A stretch of DNA of 64,000 bases, taken from the NCBI RefSeq assembly GCF_002741015.1, contig NZ_CP016616.1, forward strand, positions 2,699,501 through 2,763,500. The letters are read 5' to 3'. The DNA comes from Microvirga ossetica. Its GTDB lineage: Bacteria > Pseudomonadota > Alphaproteobacteria > Rhizobiales > Beijerinckiaceae. The position numbers and the translations under genes are program-made. Below are positions 56,399 to 64,000 of the stretch, piece by piece (positions within the stretch are counted from its first letter, which is position 1; each line of letters begins with the position of its first letter). The notes below the pieces were generated by a model. That model ran no database searches. It saw nothing but the letters and a program-made list of their open reading frames with translations, and was not told where the DNA came from.

Positions 56399-57532
56399 TC
56401 AGATCGGCTGATCGTTGAGCGGAAACGCGATCGCGCAGGTCACCCCGGATGGGTCGAACTCGATGGCGACGGATCCGCCAAGCTCCTGAGCGAGACCACG
56501 CTCGATCAGGCGGGTGCCGAAGCCGCGCGCGGTTGGGGGCACGACGGGAGGTCCGCCGTGTTCGTCCCACCGGAGCCTCACCTCGTTCCCATCCGCGACG
56601 AGGTCCCATGAGATCGAGACCCGCCCGAACGGCGCGGAGAGGGCACCGTATTTCAGCGCGTTCGTCAACAGCTCATGGATCGCCATGGACAGGGGCAGCA
56701 CCTGGCGCGGCGGCAGCTTGATCGAGGGGCCCGTCAGGACGAAGCGCTGCAGGTCCACGCTTTCGAAGGGGGAGATGGCCTGATGCACGATGGTGCGCAG
56801 CTCGGCGCTGTCCCAGCTCTCCCGCGTCAGCACATCATGAACCCGCGCGAGCGCCATGAGCCGGCTCTCCAGCCTTTGACTGGCATGATCCATGGTCTCT
56901 GCGCTCCTGAGAGATTGGAACGCGATGGACTGAATGGTCGCCAGGGTGTTTTTCACCCGGTGGTTCAGCTCGTTGATCAGGAGATCCTGATGGGCGAGCG
57001 CCCGCTTCTGAGCGGCCAGCGTGCTGTCGAGCTCGAGCTGCGAGGCGATCAGCTCGGCGAAAAGCTGCAGGCTCCGAAGGATCTTGGGATCGGACACCTG
57101 GGCGGGCTTCGGATCGAGGGCGCAGATGGTGCCGAAGATCTCGCCCGAGCGAAGGACGATGGGCACCGCGATGTAGCTCTCGAAGCCGTACATCCTCGGC
57201 GTCCGGTGGGACTTGTAGACCTCGTCCGTGCTGGCCCGGTCGATCACGATGGGCGTGCACGAGGCGCGGATCTCCGAGCAGAAGGTCGTCGTCACCTCAA
57301 GCTGTCCGCCGATGGGCAGGCCGAAGCCGATCCTGTCGAGCACGGCGCAGGCGGTCCACGAGCTATCGGTCACGCGCGCAACGGCGGCGAAGCCGAGGCC
57401 GGTGCTTTCGAGCAGGATCTGCAGGATGGAAGAGACCGAACCGATGCGCCCGATCGCTTCGACCTCCGCGGCCAAGGCGCTGTCGAGAGCCGGAGCGGAC
57501 TCGACGGTGGCGACGGCATTCTGTTGTATCAT
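56399..57532 (-). CDS. HWE-family sensor histidine kinase with GAF domain
   Basis: The 377-residue cytosolic kinase has a GAF domain (residues about 20-170, including [21 protein letters not shown]) and an HWE kinase core with H-box His191 in [21 protein letters not shown], the N-box [16 protein letters not shown], the diagnostic WxE in [12 protein letters not shown], and [17 protein letters not shown]. Such orphan kinases often sense light, redox or stress and feed the PhyR/EcfG general stress pathway. No response regulator is adjacent. It is not clearly linked to the MCP gene 97 bp downstream. Confidence 0.92.
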   Translation of the reverse strand: MIQQNAVATVESAPALDSALAAEVEAIGRIGSVSSILQILLESTGLGFAAVARVTDSSWTACAVLDRIGFGLPIGGQLEVTTTFCSEIRASCTPIVIDRASTDEVYKSHRTPRMYGFESYIAVPIVLRSGEIFGTICALDPKPAQVSDPKILRSLQLFAELIASQLELDSTLAAQKRALAHQDLLINELNHRVKNTLATIQSIAFQSLRSAETMDHASQRLESRLMALARVHDVLTRESWDSAELRTIVHQAISPFESVDLQRFVLTGPSIKLPPRQVLPLSMAIHELLTNALKYGALSAPFGRVSISWDLVADGNEVRLRWDEHGGPPVVPPTARGFGTRLIERGLAQELGGSVAIEFDPSGVTCAIAFPLNDQPI

Positions 57533-57626
57533 GGAGCGACCATAGCAGAGTCTCGCAGGCCGAAGACAGCTGCGCTGTCAGCGCACCCGGCAGAAGAGCG
57601 CCCCGGTTCCCGCTCCGAAAACGGTC

Positions 57627-58442
57627 TTACAGCTCCAGCACAGCCGTCACGGGCGCATGGTCGGACGGGCGATCCCAGCCGCGGGTGGCGCGGGTGACGT
57701 CGATGGAGCGAATCGTGTCCTGCATGCCCTTAGAGAGCCAGATATGGTCGAGCCGGCGGCCCTTGTCGGCGGCGGCCCAGTCCGGCGAGCGATAGCTCCA
57801 CCAGGAATAGATCTTTTCGGGCTCGGGACGAAGAACGCGCATGGCGTCGATCCATTCCGCCTCCTGCCGCAGTTCTTCCAGCGCCGCCGTCTCGACCGGC
57901 GTGTGGCTCACCACGTCGAGGAGCTGCTTGTGGCTCCACACGTCGTGCTCGAGCGGCGCCACGTTGAGATCGCCCACGAGAATGGCAGGCTGAGAGGTAG
58001 GCTTCGCCTTTCCGCCCCAGGAGCGCATCTCGGCCATGAAGTCGAGCTTGTGGCGGAATTTTTCGTTGAGGCCCGGATCGGGAATGTCGCCGCCGGCTGG
58101 AACGTAAAAGTTATGGATCGTCACCCCCGCCGCCGCCTTGGCCTCGCGGCTCAAGGTGACGGTGATGTGGCGGGCATCCTGGCGGCCGCACATCTCCATC
58201 ACGCTCGTCTCCGAGAACGGATAACGGGAGAGGATGGCGACGCCGTTATAGCCCTTCTGGCCCATATGGACGATGAAGGGATAGCCGAAGGCCTGCAGCT
58301 CTTTCAGGGGCAGCTTGTCGTTCGGACACTTGGTCTCCTGCAGGCACAGGATGTCGGGGCGGCGCTCCTTCAGGAAGCGGCCCACCTGATCGATGCGCAG
58401 GCGAACGGAATTGATGTTCCAGGTCGAGATCGTCAATTGCAC
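57627..58442 (-). CDS. xth: Exodeoxyribonuclease III
   Basis: XthA-type AP endonucleases incise abasic sites and have 3'-5' exonuclease activity. The 271-residue protein has LTISTWNINSVRLRIDQVGRF, DILCLQETKCPNDKLP, GYNGVAILSRYPFSE, VGDLNVAPLEHDVWSH and the C-terminal RLDHIWLSKGMQ and WDRPSDHAPVTAVLEL with the catalytic Asp/His. All magnesium and catalytic residues appear present. It lies 66 bp from the LolA-like gene on the same strand. Confidence 0.95.
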   Translation of the reverse strand: MQLTISTWNINSVRLRIDQVGRFLKERRPDILCLQETKCPNDKLPLKELQAFGYPFIVHMGQKGYNGVAILSRYPFSETSVMEMCGRQDARHITVTLSREAKAAAGVTIHNFYVPAGGDIPDPGLNEKFRHKLDFMAEMRSWGGKAKPTSQPAILVGDLNVAPLEHDVWSHKQLLDVVSHTPVETAALEELRQEAEWIDAMRVLRPEPEKIYSWWSYRSPDWAAADKGRRLDHIWLSKGMQDTIRSIDVTRATRGWDRPSDHAPVTAVLEL

Positions 58443-58508
58443 GGGAAAAGCCCTCGGAAGATCTTTTCCGGCTACGACAGATTTGCGCCGGAGGGAAGCG
58501 CAGCGGGC

Positions 58509-59426
58509 CTAATTGTTCCCACCCAGGATCGCCTCGTACTGGATCTTGAACATGTCCTGGTCGATCCGGCGACCGCGCTCGACCTTGTCGAGCATCACCA
58601 CGGTCTGGAAGCCCTGCGCATCGACGATGCGCCACTGGTTCAGGATCTCCACCTGGCTGTCGAAATAGAGGGTGATGCGCGAGGTGCCGCCCAGCGTCGA
58701 GGAATCCTCCAGGTTGATGCGCACCGAATCGCCGTCGTTGGCGATGCCGGTGATTCGGATGTCCTGGCCGAGATTGACCCGCTCGCGCAGCAGGAATTTC
58801 AGCGGCGTCTGCGAGATCGAATAGAGGTCCTGCGTCGCGAGCTTGCGGTCGCGCACCGCGACCGAGCGGCCGTCGGCGATCACCTGCAGCGTGGCGGGCG
58901 GATCGTATTCGAAGCGCACGCGGCCGGGGCGCTGGAGGAAGAGCGTGCCTTTCACCCGCCGCCCGTCGCCGCCGACCTGGGTGAAATCGGCCACCAGGGT
59001 GTTGAGATGGGTGAAATAGGCATTGGCCTTCTCCACCACCGCGCTGTTGGACAGGGGCCGCGCCGGAGGAGCGAGCTCGATCGCTGCCGTCGCAACGGGT
59101 GCGATCGCCATGGGCTCGGTCTCAAGGTTATCTGGGATCTCGGCCGCCGGGGGCCGGCTCGGCGGCAGCGGCGTAGTGACGGCCAGGACCTGCTCCGCAT
59201 TCGCGGGTCGGGGGATCACCGGCCGGGAGGGTTGCGAGGTCGGCGTCGCGCCGCGGTGGAAGAAGGCCGTCGGCAGCTGGGCGGCGGAGCGGCCGAAGCC
59301 CTGGGCCGCGACCGGTCGCGCCGGCGGCATGATCATCTCGATCGGCAGCACCTGCCCCATGGCCGGCAGCGCGCCCGTCCCGACGGACAGGGCGGTTGCC
59401 AGGCTGGCAAGGGAGGGGGGACGCAT
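58509..59426 (-). CDS. LolA-like outer-membrane lipoprotein carrier protein
   Basis: The 305-residue protein has an N-terminal signal-like region (PPSLASLATALSVGTGALPAMG), a proline-rich segment of about 85 residues (residues 30-130), then a LolA fold: EKANAYFTHLNTLVADFTQV, RRVKGTLFLQRPGRVRFEYDPP, LRERVNLGQDIRITGI and SRITLYFDSQVEILNQWRIVDAQG. LolA carries lipoproteins across the periplasm. The long Pro-rich extension is unusual for LolA and common in alphaproteobacterial outer-membrane LolA-domain proteins. It lies 99 bp downstream of ftsK. Confidence 0.88.
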   Translation of the reverse strand: MRPPSLASLATALSVGTGALPAMGQVLPIEMIMPPARPVAAQGFGRSAAQLPTAFFHRGATPTSQPSRPVIPRPANAEQVLAVTTPLPPSRPPAAEIPDNLETEPMAIAPVATAAIELAPPARPLSNSAVVEKANAYFTHLNTLVADFTQVGGDGRRVKGTLFLQRPGRVRFEYDPPATLQVIADGRSVAVRDRKLATQDLYSISQTPLKFLLRERVNLGQDIRITGIANDGDSVRINLEDSSTLGGTSRITLYFDSQVEILNQWRIVDAQGFQTVVMLDKVERGRRIDQDMFKIQYEAILGGNN

Positions 59427-59525
59427 CCGACGAATCTCCGCGAGAGGACCATGATGACCGCAGCCTGGCCGTTGTCCATGGCTCCAGAATGACGCAGAGG
59501 GCCGGTCAAGGTTCCGATGGACCCC

Positions 59526-62114
59526 TTAATCCTCTCCCATTCCCTGCGTTTCAAGCAAAATCTCGCGTTTACCGGCGTGGTTGGCGGGACCGACGATGCC
59601 CTCGTTCTCCATGCGCTCCATGAGCGAGGCGGCGCGGTTGTAGCCGATCTGCAGCCGGCGCTGGATGTAGCTCGTCGAGGCCTTCTTGTCCCTCAAGACC
59701 ACCGCCACCGCCTGGTCGTAGAGATCGCCGCTGGGCGCCCCGAACTCGCCCTGGTCGAAGACGGCTGCGTCCGCACCAGCCCCGCCGCCCTCGTCCTCTT
59801 CCGCGGTGACCGCCTCGAGATATTGCGGCCGGCCCTGGCGCTTCAAATGCGCCACCACCTTCTCGACCTCCTCGTCGGAGCAGAACGGCCCGTGCACGCG
59901 CGTGATCCGCCCGCCGCCGGCCATGTACAGCATGTCGCCCTGACCGAGCAGCTGCTCCGCCCCCATTTCGCCCAGGATCGTGCGGCTGTCGATCTTCGAG
60001 GTCACCTGGAACGAGATCCGGGTCGGGAAGTTCGCCTTGATCGTGCCGGTGATCACGTCCACCGACGGGCGCTGCGTCGCCAGGATCACGTGGATGCCGG
60101 CGGCGCGCGCCATCTGCGCGAGGCGCTGGATCGCGCCCTCGATCTCCTTGCCGGCCACCATCATCAGGTCCGCCATCTCGTCGACGATCACCACGATGTA
60201 CGGCAACGGATCGAGCTCCATCACCTCGTCCTCGTAGACCGCCTCGCCGGTCTCGCGGTCGAAGCCGGTCTGGACCGTGCGGGTGATGGTCTCGCCGCGC
60301 GCCTTGGCCTCGACCACGCGGGCGTTGAAGCCGTCGATGTTGCGCACCCCGAGCTTCGACATCTTGCGGTAGCGGTCCTCCATCTCGCGCACCGCCCATT
60401 TGAGCGCCACCACCGCCTTCTTCGGGTCGGTGACGACCGGGGTGAGCAGGTGCGGGATGCCGTCATAGACCGAGAGCTCGAGCATCTTGGGATCGACCAT
60501 GATCAGGCGGCACTCGGACGGCGAGAGCTTGTAGACCAGCGACAGGATCATGGTGTTGATCGCCACCGACTTGCCCGAGCCGGTGGTGCCGGCCACCAGC
60601 AGGTGCGGCATGCGGGCGAGGTCGGCGATCACCGGCTCGCCGCCGATGGTTTTGCCGAGGCACAGCGCCAGCTTCTGCTTCGAGGTCTCGAAGTCCTGGC
60701 TTGCCAACAGCTCGCGCAGGAACACGGTCTCGCGCTTGTGGTTGGGCAGCTCGATGCCGATGGCGTTGCGGCCCTGGACCACCGCGACGCGGGCCGAGAC
60801 CGCGCTCATCGAACGCGCGATGTCGTCCGCGAGCGAGATCACCCGCGACGACTTCGTCCCAGGCGCAGGCTCAAGCTCATACAGCGTCACGACCGGGCCG
60901 GGATTGACCTTGGTGATGGCGCCGCGGACCCCGAAGTCCTCGAGCGTGCCTTCGAGCAGCGCGGCGTTCTGCTCCAGCGCTTCGGCCGAGATCGTCGGGA
61001 CCGACGGCCGCTTCGGCTCGGCGAGCAGGCCCAGTTGCGGCAGCTGGTAATTCTCTTCGTCGAGCAGCGAGGGCTGCGCTTCGCGGGCCATGCGCTTGCC
61101 GGGCTTCGGCGCCGCATGGGCCGGTCCGACGCGTGCCGGGGCCGGTTCCGGCCGGGCGACCGGACGGGCGGGCGGCACCTCGTCCTCGTCCCAGCCGGCC
61201 TCGTCCTCGTCGTGCATCGGCACGGAGGACGGTGCGGGGCGCGGGCGCGGGGGTGAGCCGTCGAGCACCGGCTCGCGGCGCAGCCCGGGCTGGCGCGAAG
61301 GACGCCTTTGCGGTTCGGGTGCGGTCTCGTAGTCCTCATCGACTGCCTGCCGGCGCCCTTCCTTCCAGCGGCGGGCGCTGGCGCGCAGGCTCATGAGGCC
61401 ATGGGCAAGCGCCCCGAGCGACACGATGCCCCAGCCGGGCTCGTCGTGGCCGATCTCCTCCGCCTCATCCCAGTCCTGGATCTTGCGGCGCCTTGCCGGC
61501 AGCGGCTCGTCGAGCTCCTCCGGCTCCTCATGCCGGCGTCCCTCCGCCGGGCCGAGGCCGCAGGCGGCGGTGAGGGTCAGGATCGCGATGCCGGCGAACA
61601 GGAAGCCGAGAACCGCGCTCGCAGCCCCGCTGGACAACCCCGTGATCGCCTTGGCTCCGGCCAGGATCGCGTCGCCGACCACGCCGCCGAGGCCGGTCGG
61701 CAGGGGCCAGCTCTGGGTCGGGGGCAGGGCGCTCGCCAGCGCCGTTGCGGCGCCCGCGCCGATGACCCAGAGGGCAAGGCGCAGCTGCAGGCGGCCGAGA
61801 TCGCCGGATTTCATGAGGCGCCAGCCCCAGAGCGCCAGGGGCAGCACGGCGGCGATGGCGCCAAGGCCCAGAAGCTGCATCAGCAGGTCGGCGACGATGG
61901 CGCCGGGCCAGCCGAGCAGGTTGCGAACGGGAAGATCGGTGGCGTTGTTCAGGCTCGGGTCGTCGACCGACCAGGTGCCCAGCGCCACCGCCACCGCGCC
62001 GGCGGCAGCGATCAGGCACAGGCCCGTCAGCTCCTGCGCCCGGCGGGCGAGAAAGGCCCGAAAGGCGCTGAAGAGGCCATCATAGGCGGAGGAAGAACGG
62101 CGGGCCGTACGCAT
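59526..62114 (-). CDS. ftsK: DNA translocase FtsK
   Basis: FtsK pumps DNA through the septum and activates Xer recombination at dif. The 862-residue protein has an N-terminal membrane domain (four helices, about 25-195), a long Pro/Arg/Glu linker (about 200-360), the motor with [19 protein letters not shown] near residue 508 and [42 protein letters not shown], and the C-terminal gamma winged-helix that reads KOPS ([21 protein letters not shown]). A perfect CtrA motif lies 61 bp upstream. The linker is short for the family. Confidence 0.97.
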   Translation of the reverse strand: MRTARRSSSAYDGLFSAFRAFLARRAQELTGLCLIAAAGAVAVALGTWSVDDPSLNNATDLPVRNLLGWPGAIVADLLMQLLGLGAIAAVLPLALWGWRLMKSGDLGRLQLRLALWVIGAGAATALASALPPTQSWPLPTGLGGVVGDAILAGAKAITGLSSGAASAVLGFLFAGIAILTLTAACGLGPAEGRRHEEPEELDEPLPARRRKIQDWDEAEEIGHDEPGWGIVSLGALAHGLMSLRASARRWKEGRRQAVDEDYETAPEPQRRPSRQPGLRREPVLDGSPPRPRPAPSSVPMHDEDEAGWDEDEVPPARPVARPEPAPARVGPAHAAPKPGKRMAREAQPSLLDEENYQLPQLGLLAEPKRPSVPTISAEALEQNAALLEGTLEDFGVRGAITKVNPGPVVTLYELEPAPGTKSSRVISLADDIARSMSAVSARVAVVQGRNAIGIELPNHKRETVFLRELLASQDFETSKQKLALCLGKTIGGEPVIADLARMPHLLVAGTTGSGKSVAINTMILSLVYKLSPSECRLIMVDPKMLELSVYDGIPHLLTPVVTDPKKAVVALKWAVREMEDRYRKMSKLGVRNIDGFNARVVEAKARGETITRTVQTGFDRETGEAVYEDEVMELDPLPYIVVIVDEMADLMMVAGKEIEGAIQRLAQMARAAGIHVILATQRPSVDVITGTIKANFPTRISFQVTSKIDSRTILGEMGAEQLLGQGDMLYMAGGGRITRVHGPFCSDEEVEKVVAHLKRQGRPQYLEAVTAEEDEGGGAGADAAVFDQGEFGAPSGDLYDQAVAVVLRDKKASTSYIQRRLQIGYNRAASLMERMENEGIVGPANHAGKREILLETQGMGED

Positions 62115-62174
62115 CGAGCCACTCTGAAAACCATGGGACGGGACATTGTTGCCATGGATGCTAGCGGTGCCGGG

Positions 62175-62189
62175 TTAAGGGTCCTTTAA
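62175..62189. promoter_or_regulatory. CtrA-type binding motif upstream of ftsK
   Basis: TTAA-GGGTCCT-TTAA is an exact match to TTAA-N7-TTAA. It lies within the larger inverted pair GGTTAA/TTAACC, 61 bp upstream of the ftsK start on the minus strand, a suitable position for promoter control. Confidence 0.6.
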
Positions 62190-62259
62190 CCGTAAACGCA
62201 TTGGGCGGAAAAGTGCTCGCGGCTTCCTCGTCTTCAGTTCGCAGGGAATGACAACCATT

Positions 62260-62351
62260 ACGTCATGGCCGGGCTTGTCCGGGCCATCCCGATGCGGAAA
62301 AGCGCGGCGCCTCTCGCATCGGGATCACCGGCACGAGGCCGGTCATGACGT
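62260..62351. repeat. Paired REP-like hairpins (BIME-like), copy 2
   Basis: CGTCATGGCCGGGCTTGTCC then GGGCCAT forms one hairpin; ATCACCGGCACGAGGCCGGT then CATGACGTAGAA forms the second, about 35 bp away. The arrangement matches 18808-18903. Confidence 0.75.
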
Positions 62352-62425
62352 AGAACATCAAACTGAGCCACTGCCGACCTTCTGTCCTGTTGACGTCCGA
62401 TTCCGAAAAGATCAGTGTCCCGGCG

Positions 62426-62806
62426 ATGACTCGCAGGGCTCCCCGGACCGGTTGGACGCGCGCCGCGATTGCGGCGGTGATGGCCTATGCGTTCGTGCTG
62501 CAGCTCGTGCTCCTGTCCGTCAGCGGCGCATTCCATGCCGCAGCGGCCGCCGAGGCGCAGGGCATCATCTGTCTGCAGGATGGCTCCTCCGCACCGGACC
62601 ATGGACCGAAGAAGGCCCACGAAAATCTCTGCTGCACCGTGAGCTGTCATGGCGCGGGAGCGACCGGGCCGGCTCCGGTCGCTGCCATCCTCGAGCGGAT
62701 CGAGCCGGTTGCAGCTGCCGCCGACCTTTCCGGCGATGCGTCCGACTTACGCCTCACATCCACTGTCCTGCCTCTGGGATCGCGCGCGCCGCCACGCCTC
62801 GGCTGA
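62426..62806 (+). CDS. DUF2946-like Cys/His-rich secreted or membrane protein
   Basis: The roughly 126-residue protein has an N-terminal hydrophobic helix (AAIAAVMAYAFVLQLVLLSVSG) and then a Cys/His region (GIICLQDGSSAPDHGPKKAHENLCCTVSCH in two parts) typical of DUF2946, a family often found beside copper genes. The start is uncertain: ATG 62426 lacks a strong binding site and a TTG at 62390 is also in frame. It lies 45 bp before a YcnI-PCuAC fusion gene, which supports a role in copper handling. Function is inferred from context. Confidence 0.65.
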   Translation: MTRRAPRTGWTRAAIAAVMAYAFVLQLVLLSVSGAFHAAAAAEAQGIICLQDGSSAPDHGPKKAHENLCCTVSCHGAGATGPAPVAAILERIEPVAAAADLSGDASDLRLTSTVLPLGSRAPPRLG

Positions 62807-62851
62807 GCTGCCGACTATCGATTCCAACCTCTTCTGCCAGGACAGTTTTTC

Positions 62852-63787
62852 ATGATCCCGTCACGCCTCGGCGCGCTTGCCGCCGCCTTCGTTGCCGTAT
62901 CCGCTCCCGCGCTCGCCCATGTCAGTTTCGAGAACGGGCAGGCCAATCCGAATTCCACCTACAAGGCGATTTTACGCATCCCCCATGGCTGCGCCGGCAA
63001 GCCGACTCAGAAAGTTCGCGTGCGCATCCCGGAGGGCATCGTCGCCGTCAAGCCCATGCCGAAGGCCGGCTGGAAGCTCGAGACTGCCAAGGGCGCCTAT
63101 GTGAAGGCCTACCAGGTCAACGGCGAAGCGGTGAGCGAGGGCGTGACGGACATCGTCTGGACCGGCTCCCTCGACGATGCGTATTACGACGAGTTCGTGT
63201 TCCAGGCCCGCTTCACCGATGCCTATCAGCCCGGCGCGACGGTCTATTTCCCCGTGGTGCAGGAATGCGACGGTGTCGCGGAGGAATGGACCCAGGTGCC
63301 GGCCGCGGGCGAGGATCCGCACAGCCTGAAATCGCCCGCGCCGGGCATTCGCGTCGCCGGAGCCGTTGCCGCCGCGCAACCGGTGAAGGCCGGTCCGCTC
63401 ACGCTTGCGCAACCCTGGTCGCGGGCGACGCCGGGCGGCGCCAAGGTCGGCGGCGGATATGTGAGCATCACCAATGCCGGCCCAACGCCCGACCGCCTCG
63501 TCGGCGGCTCGTTTCCGTTCGCCGCCAAGGTCGAAGTGCACGAGATGCGCATGGAAGGCGACGTCATGCGCATGAAGCCGGTCGAGGGCGGGCTCGAGAT
63601 CGGGCCCGGCGCCACGGTCGAGTTGAAGCCGGGCGGATACCACCTCATGTTCATGGACCTGAAGGAGCCGCTGAAAGAGGGCGAGACGATCAAGGGCACC
63701 CTCGTCTTCGAAAAGGCTGGCTCCGTCGCGGTGGAATACGCGGTGCGCGGCATGGGCGGCGCAGCGTCTTCCGAACACAAGCACTAG
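62852..63787 (+). CDS. YcnI (DUF1775) - PCu(A)C fusion copper chaperone
   Basis: The 311-residue exported protein has a signal peptide cut after ALA-22, leaving His23 as the mature N terminus (HVSFENGQANPNSTYKA), as in copper-binding YcnI domains; this domain spans about 23-165. A linker leads to a PCuAC domain (about 181-300) with the copper set His230, Met241, His264 and Met266 (H-X10-M-X22-HxM). PCuAC proteins hand copper to the CuA or CuB site of cytochrome oxidase. A histidine-containing EHKH tail ends the protein. A SCO1-like gene follows, so the pair likely feeds oxidase assembly. Confidence 0.9.
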   Translation: MIPSRLGALAAAFVAVSAPALAHVSFENGQANPNSTYKAILRIPHGCAGKPTQKVRVRIPEGIVAVKPMPKAGWKLETAKGAYVKAYQVNGEAVSEGVTDIVWTGSLDDAYYDEFVFQARFTDAYQPGATVYFPVVQECDGVAEEWTQVPAAGEDPHSLKSPAPGIRVAGAVAAAQPVKAGPLTLAQPWSRATPGGAKVGGGYVSITNAGPTPDRLVGGSFPFAAKVEVHEMRMEGDVMRMKPVEGGLEIGPGATVELKPGGYHLMFMDLKEPLKEGETIKGTLVFEKAGSVAVEYAVRGMGGAASSEHKH

Positions 63788-63802
63788 TGCGGGAGAGAAT
63801 CC

Positions 63803-64000
63803 ATGACGGTCAAACGTCTTCTCGTGCCGCTCCTCGTCTTCACGACCGGCCTCCTGGTGCTGGTGGCGACGGCGGGCCTGCTGCTGTTCCCGTCCGGGCA
63901 GCAGCAGAGCGCCGGCAAGGTGCCGATCGGCGGGCCGTTCAAGCTCACCAGCCACGAGGGCAAGCCGTTCACGGATGAGAACCTGAAGGGCAAGCCCTTC
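63803..64000 (+). CDS. SCO1/SenC-like copper chaperone, N-terminal part
   Basis: Sixty-six codons are present and the frame continues past the window. The product starts with an N-terminal membrane anchor (RLLVPLLVFTTGLLVLVATAGLLL), then GGPFKLTSHEGKPFTDENLKGKPF, which matches the start of the SCO thioredoxin fold. The CxxxC copper site lies beyond the end, so it cannot be confirmed here. GGGAGAG precedes ATG 63803. It is 15 bp past the YcnI-PCuAC gene and fits copper delivery to cytochrome c oxidase. Confidence 0.85.
   Translation, partial: MTVKRLLVPLLVFTTGLLVLVATAGLLLFPSGQQQSAGKVPIGGPFKLTSHEGKPFTDENLKGKPF

Larger units (their letters stand above)
62115..62425. other. Divergent intergenic region between ftsK and the copper cluster
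   Basis: This 311-bp gap holds a CtrA-type motif (62175-62189) near ftsK and a paired REP-like hairpin element (62260-62351). The promoter of the DUF2946 gene should lie between 62350 and 62426. No other gene is visible. Confidence 0.6.

Overview
This window looks like chromosomal, high-GC DNA from an alphaproteobacterium of the Hyphomicrobiales (Rhizobiales). A member of the Methylobacteriaceae such as Microvirga is my best guess, but the genus is inferred from memory of protein sequences and was not tested. The support is the gene order (hslU-hslV-hisB-DUF2628-hisH-hisA-hisF-hisE-coaA; secB, Tim44, mltA, Smr; dnaQ-coaE-aroE-maf-DUF299 beside hemE; rho-mnmE-mnmG-rsmG-parA-parB), a BA14K-type secreted protein, a CyaC-like cyclase, an HWE histidine kinase, and CtrA and CcrM (GANTC) motifs.

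Layout. 1-4.8 kb: end of infB, then rbfA-truB, rpsO and pnp (translation and RNA decay). 4.9-10.2 kb: an AraC/GyrI regulator, a membrane redox-sensing adenylate cyclase, a flavin-binding PNPOx-like protein, RidA, a BA14K protein and an endonuclease III. 10.4-12.4 kb: hslUV on the minus strand. 12.5-18.7 kb: a plus-strand histidine operon with an inserted methionine aminopeptidase gene, then coaA and a DUF202 membrane protein. 19-23.2 kb: a PfkB sugar/adenosine kinase and a tightly overlapping HTH-Smr-mltA-Tim44 block. 23.4-24.8 kb: secB and a small toxin-antitoxin pair. 24.9-28.5 kb: dnaQ, coaE, aroE, maf and the PPDK regulator on the minus strand. 28.55-28.93 kb: the probable replication origin. 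28.9-43.7 kb: hemE, hemJ, rho, mnmE, mnmG, rsmG, parA and parB mostly on the plus strand, with EamA/Lrp, a DUF255 protein and holA, and two perfect parS sites. 43.7-52 kb: lptE-leuS, yggS, an aldo/keto reductase with a divergent LysR gene, and an ABC-F ATPase. 52-62.1 kb: an L,D-transpeptidase, a response regulator with a cyclic-nucleotide-binding partner, a chemoreceptor, an HWE kinase, exonuclease III, a LolA-like protein and ftsK. 62.4-64 kb: a copper-delivery cluster (DUF2946, a YcnI-PCuAC fusion, a SCO1-like protein) that runs off the end.

The most informative region is the 381-bp hemE/DUF299 gap. It carries a perfect DnaA box, two perfect TTAA-N7-TTAA CtrA motifs and nine GANTC methylation sites, three of them in an 8-bp tandem repeat. 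Genes for about 10 kb on either side mostly point away from it, and parS/parAB lie 10-13 kb to the right. A third perfect CtrA motif sits just upstream of ftsK. Origin firing, segregation and division are therefore probably wired to the CtrA/CcrM cell cycle here.

Most gaps over 200 bp hold dispersed inverted repeats of three or four families. I see no rRNA, tRNA, CRISPR array, insertion sequence or prophage. I found no convincing wholly new defence or biosynthetic system. The less ordinary items are the origin architecture, a leader-ORF arrangement before the ABC-F gene, the aminopeptidase in the his operon, the cyclase and cyclic-nucleotide-binding protein, the copper fusion protein, and two very short ORFs.
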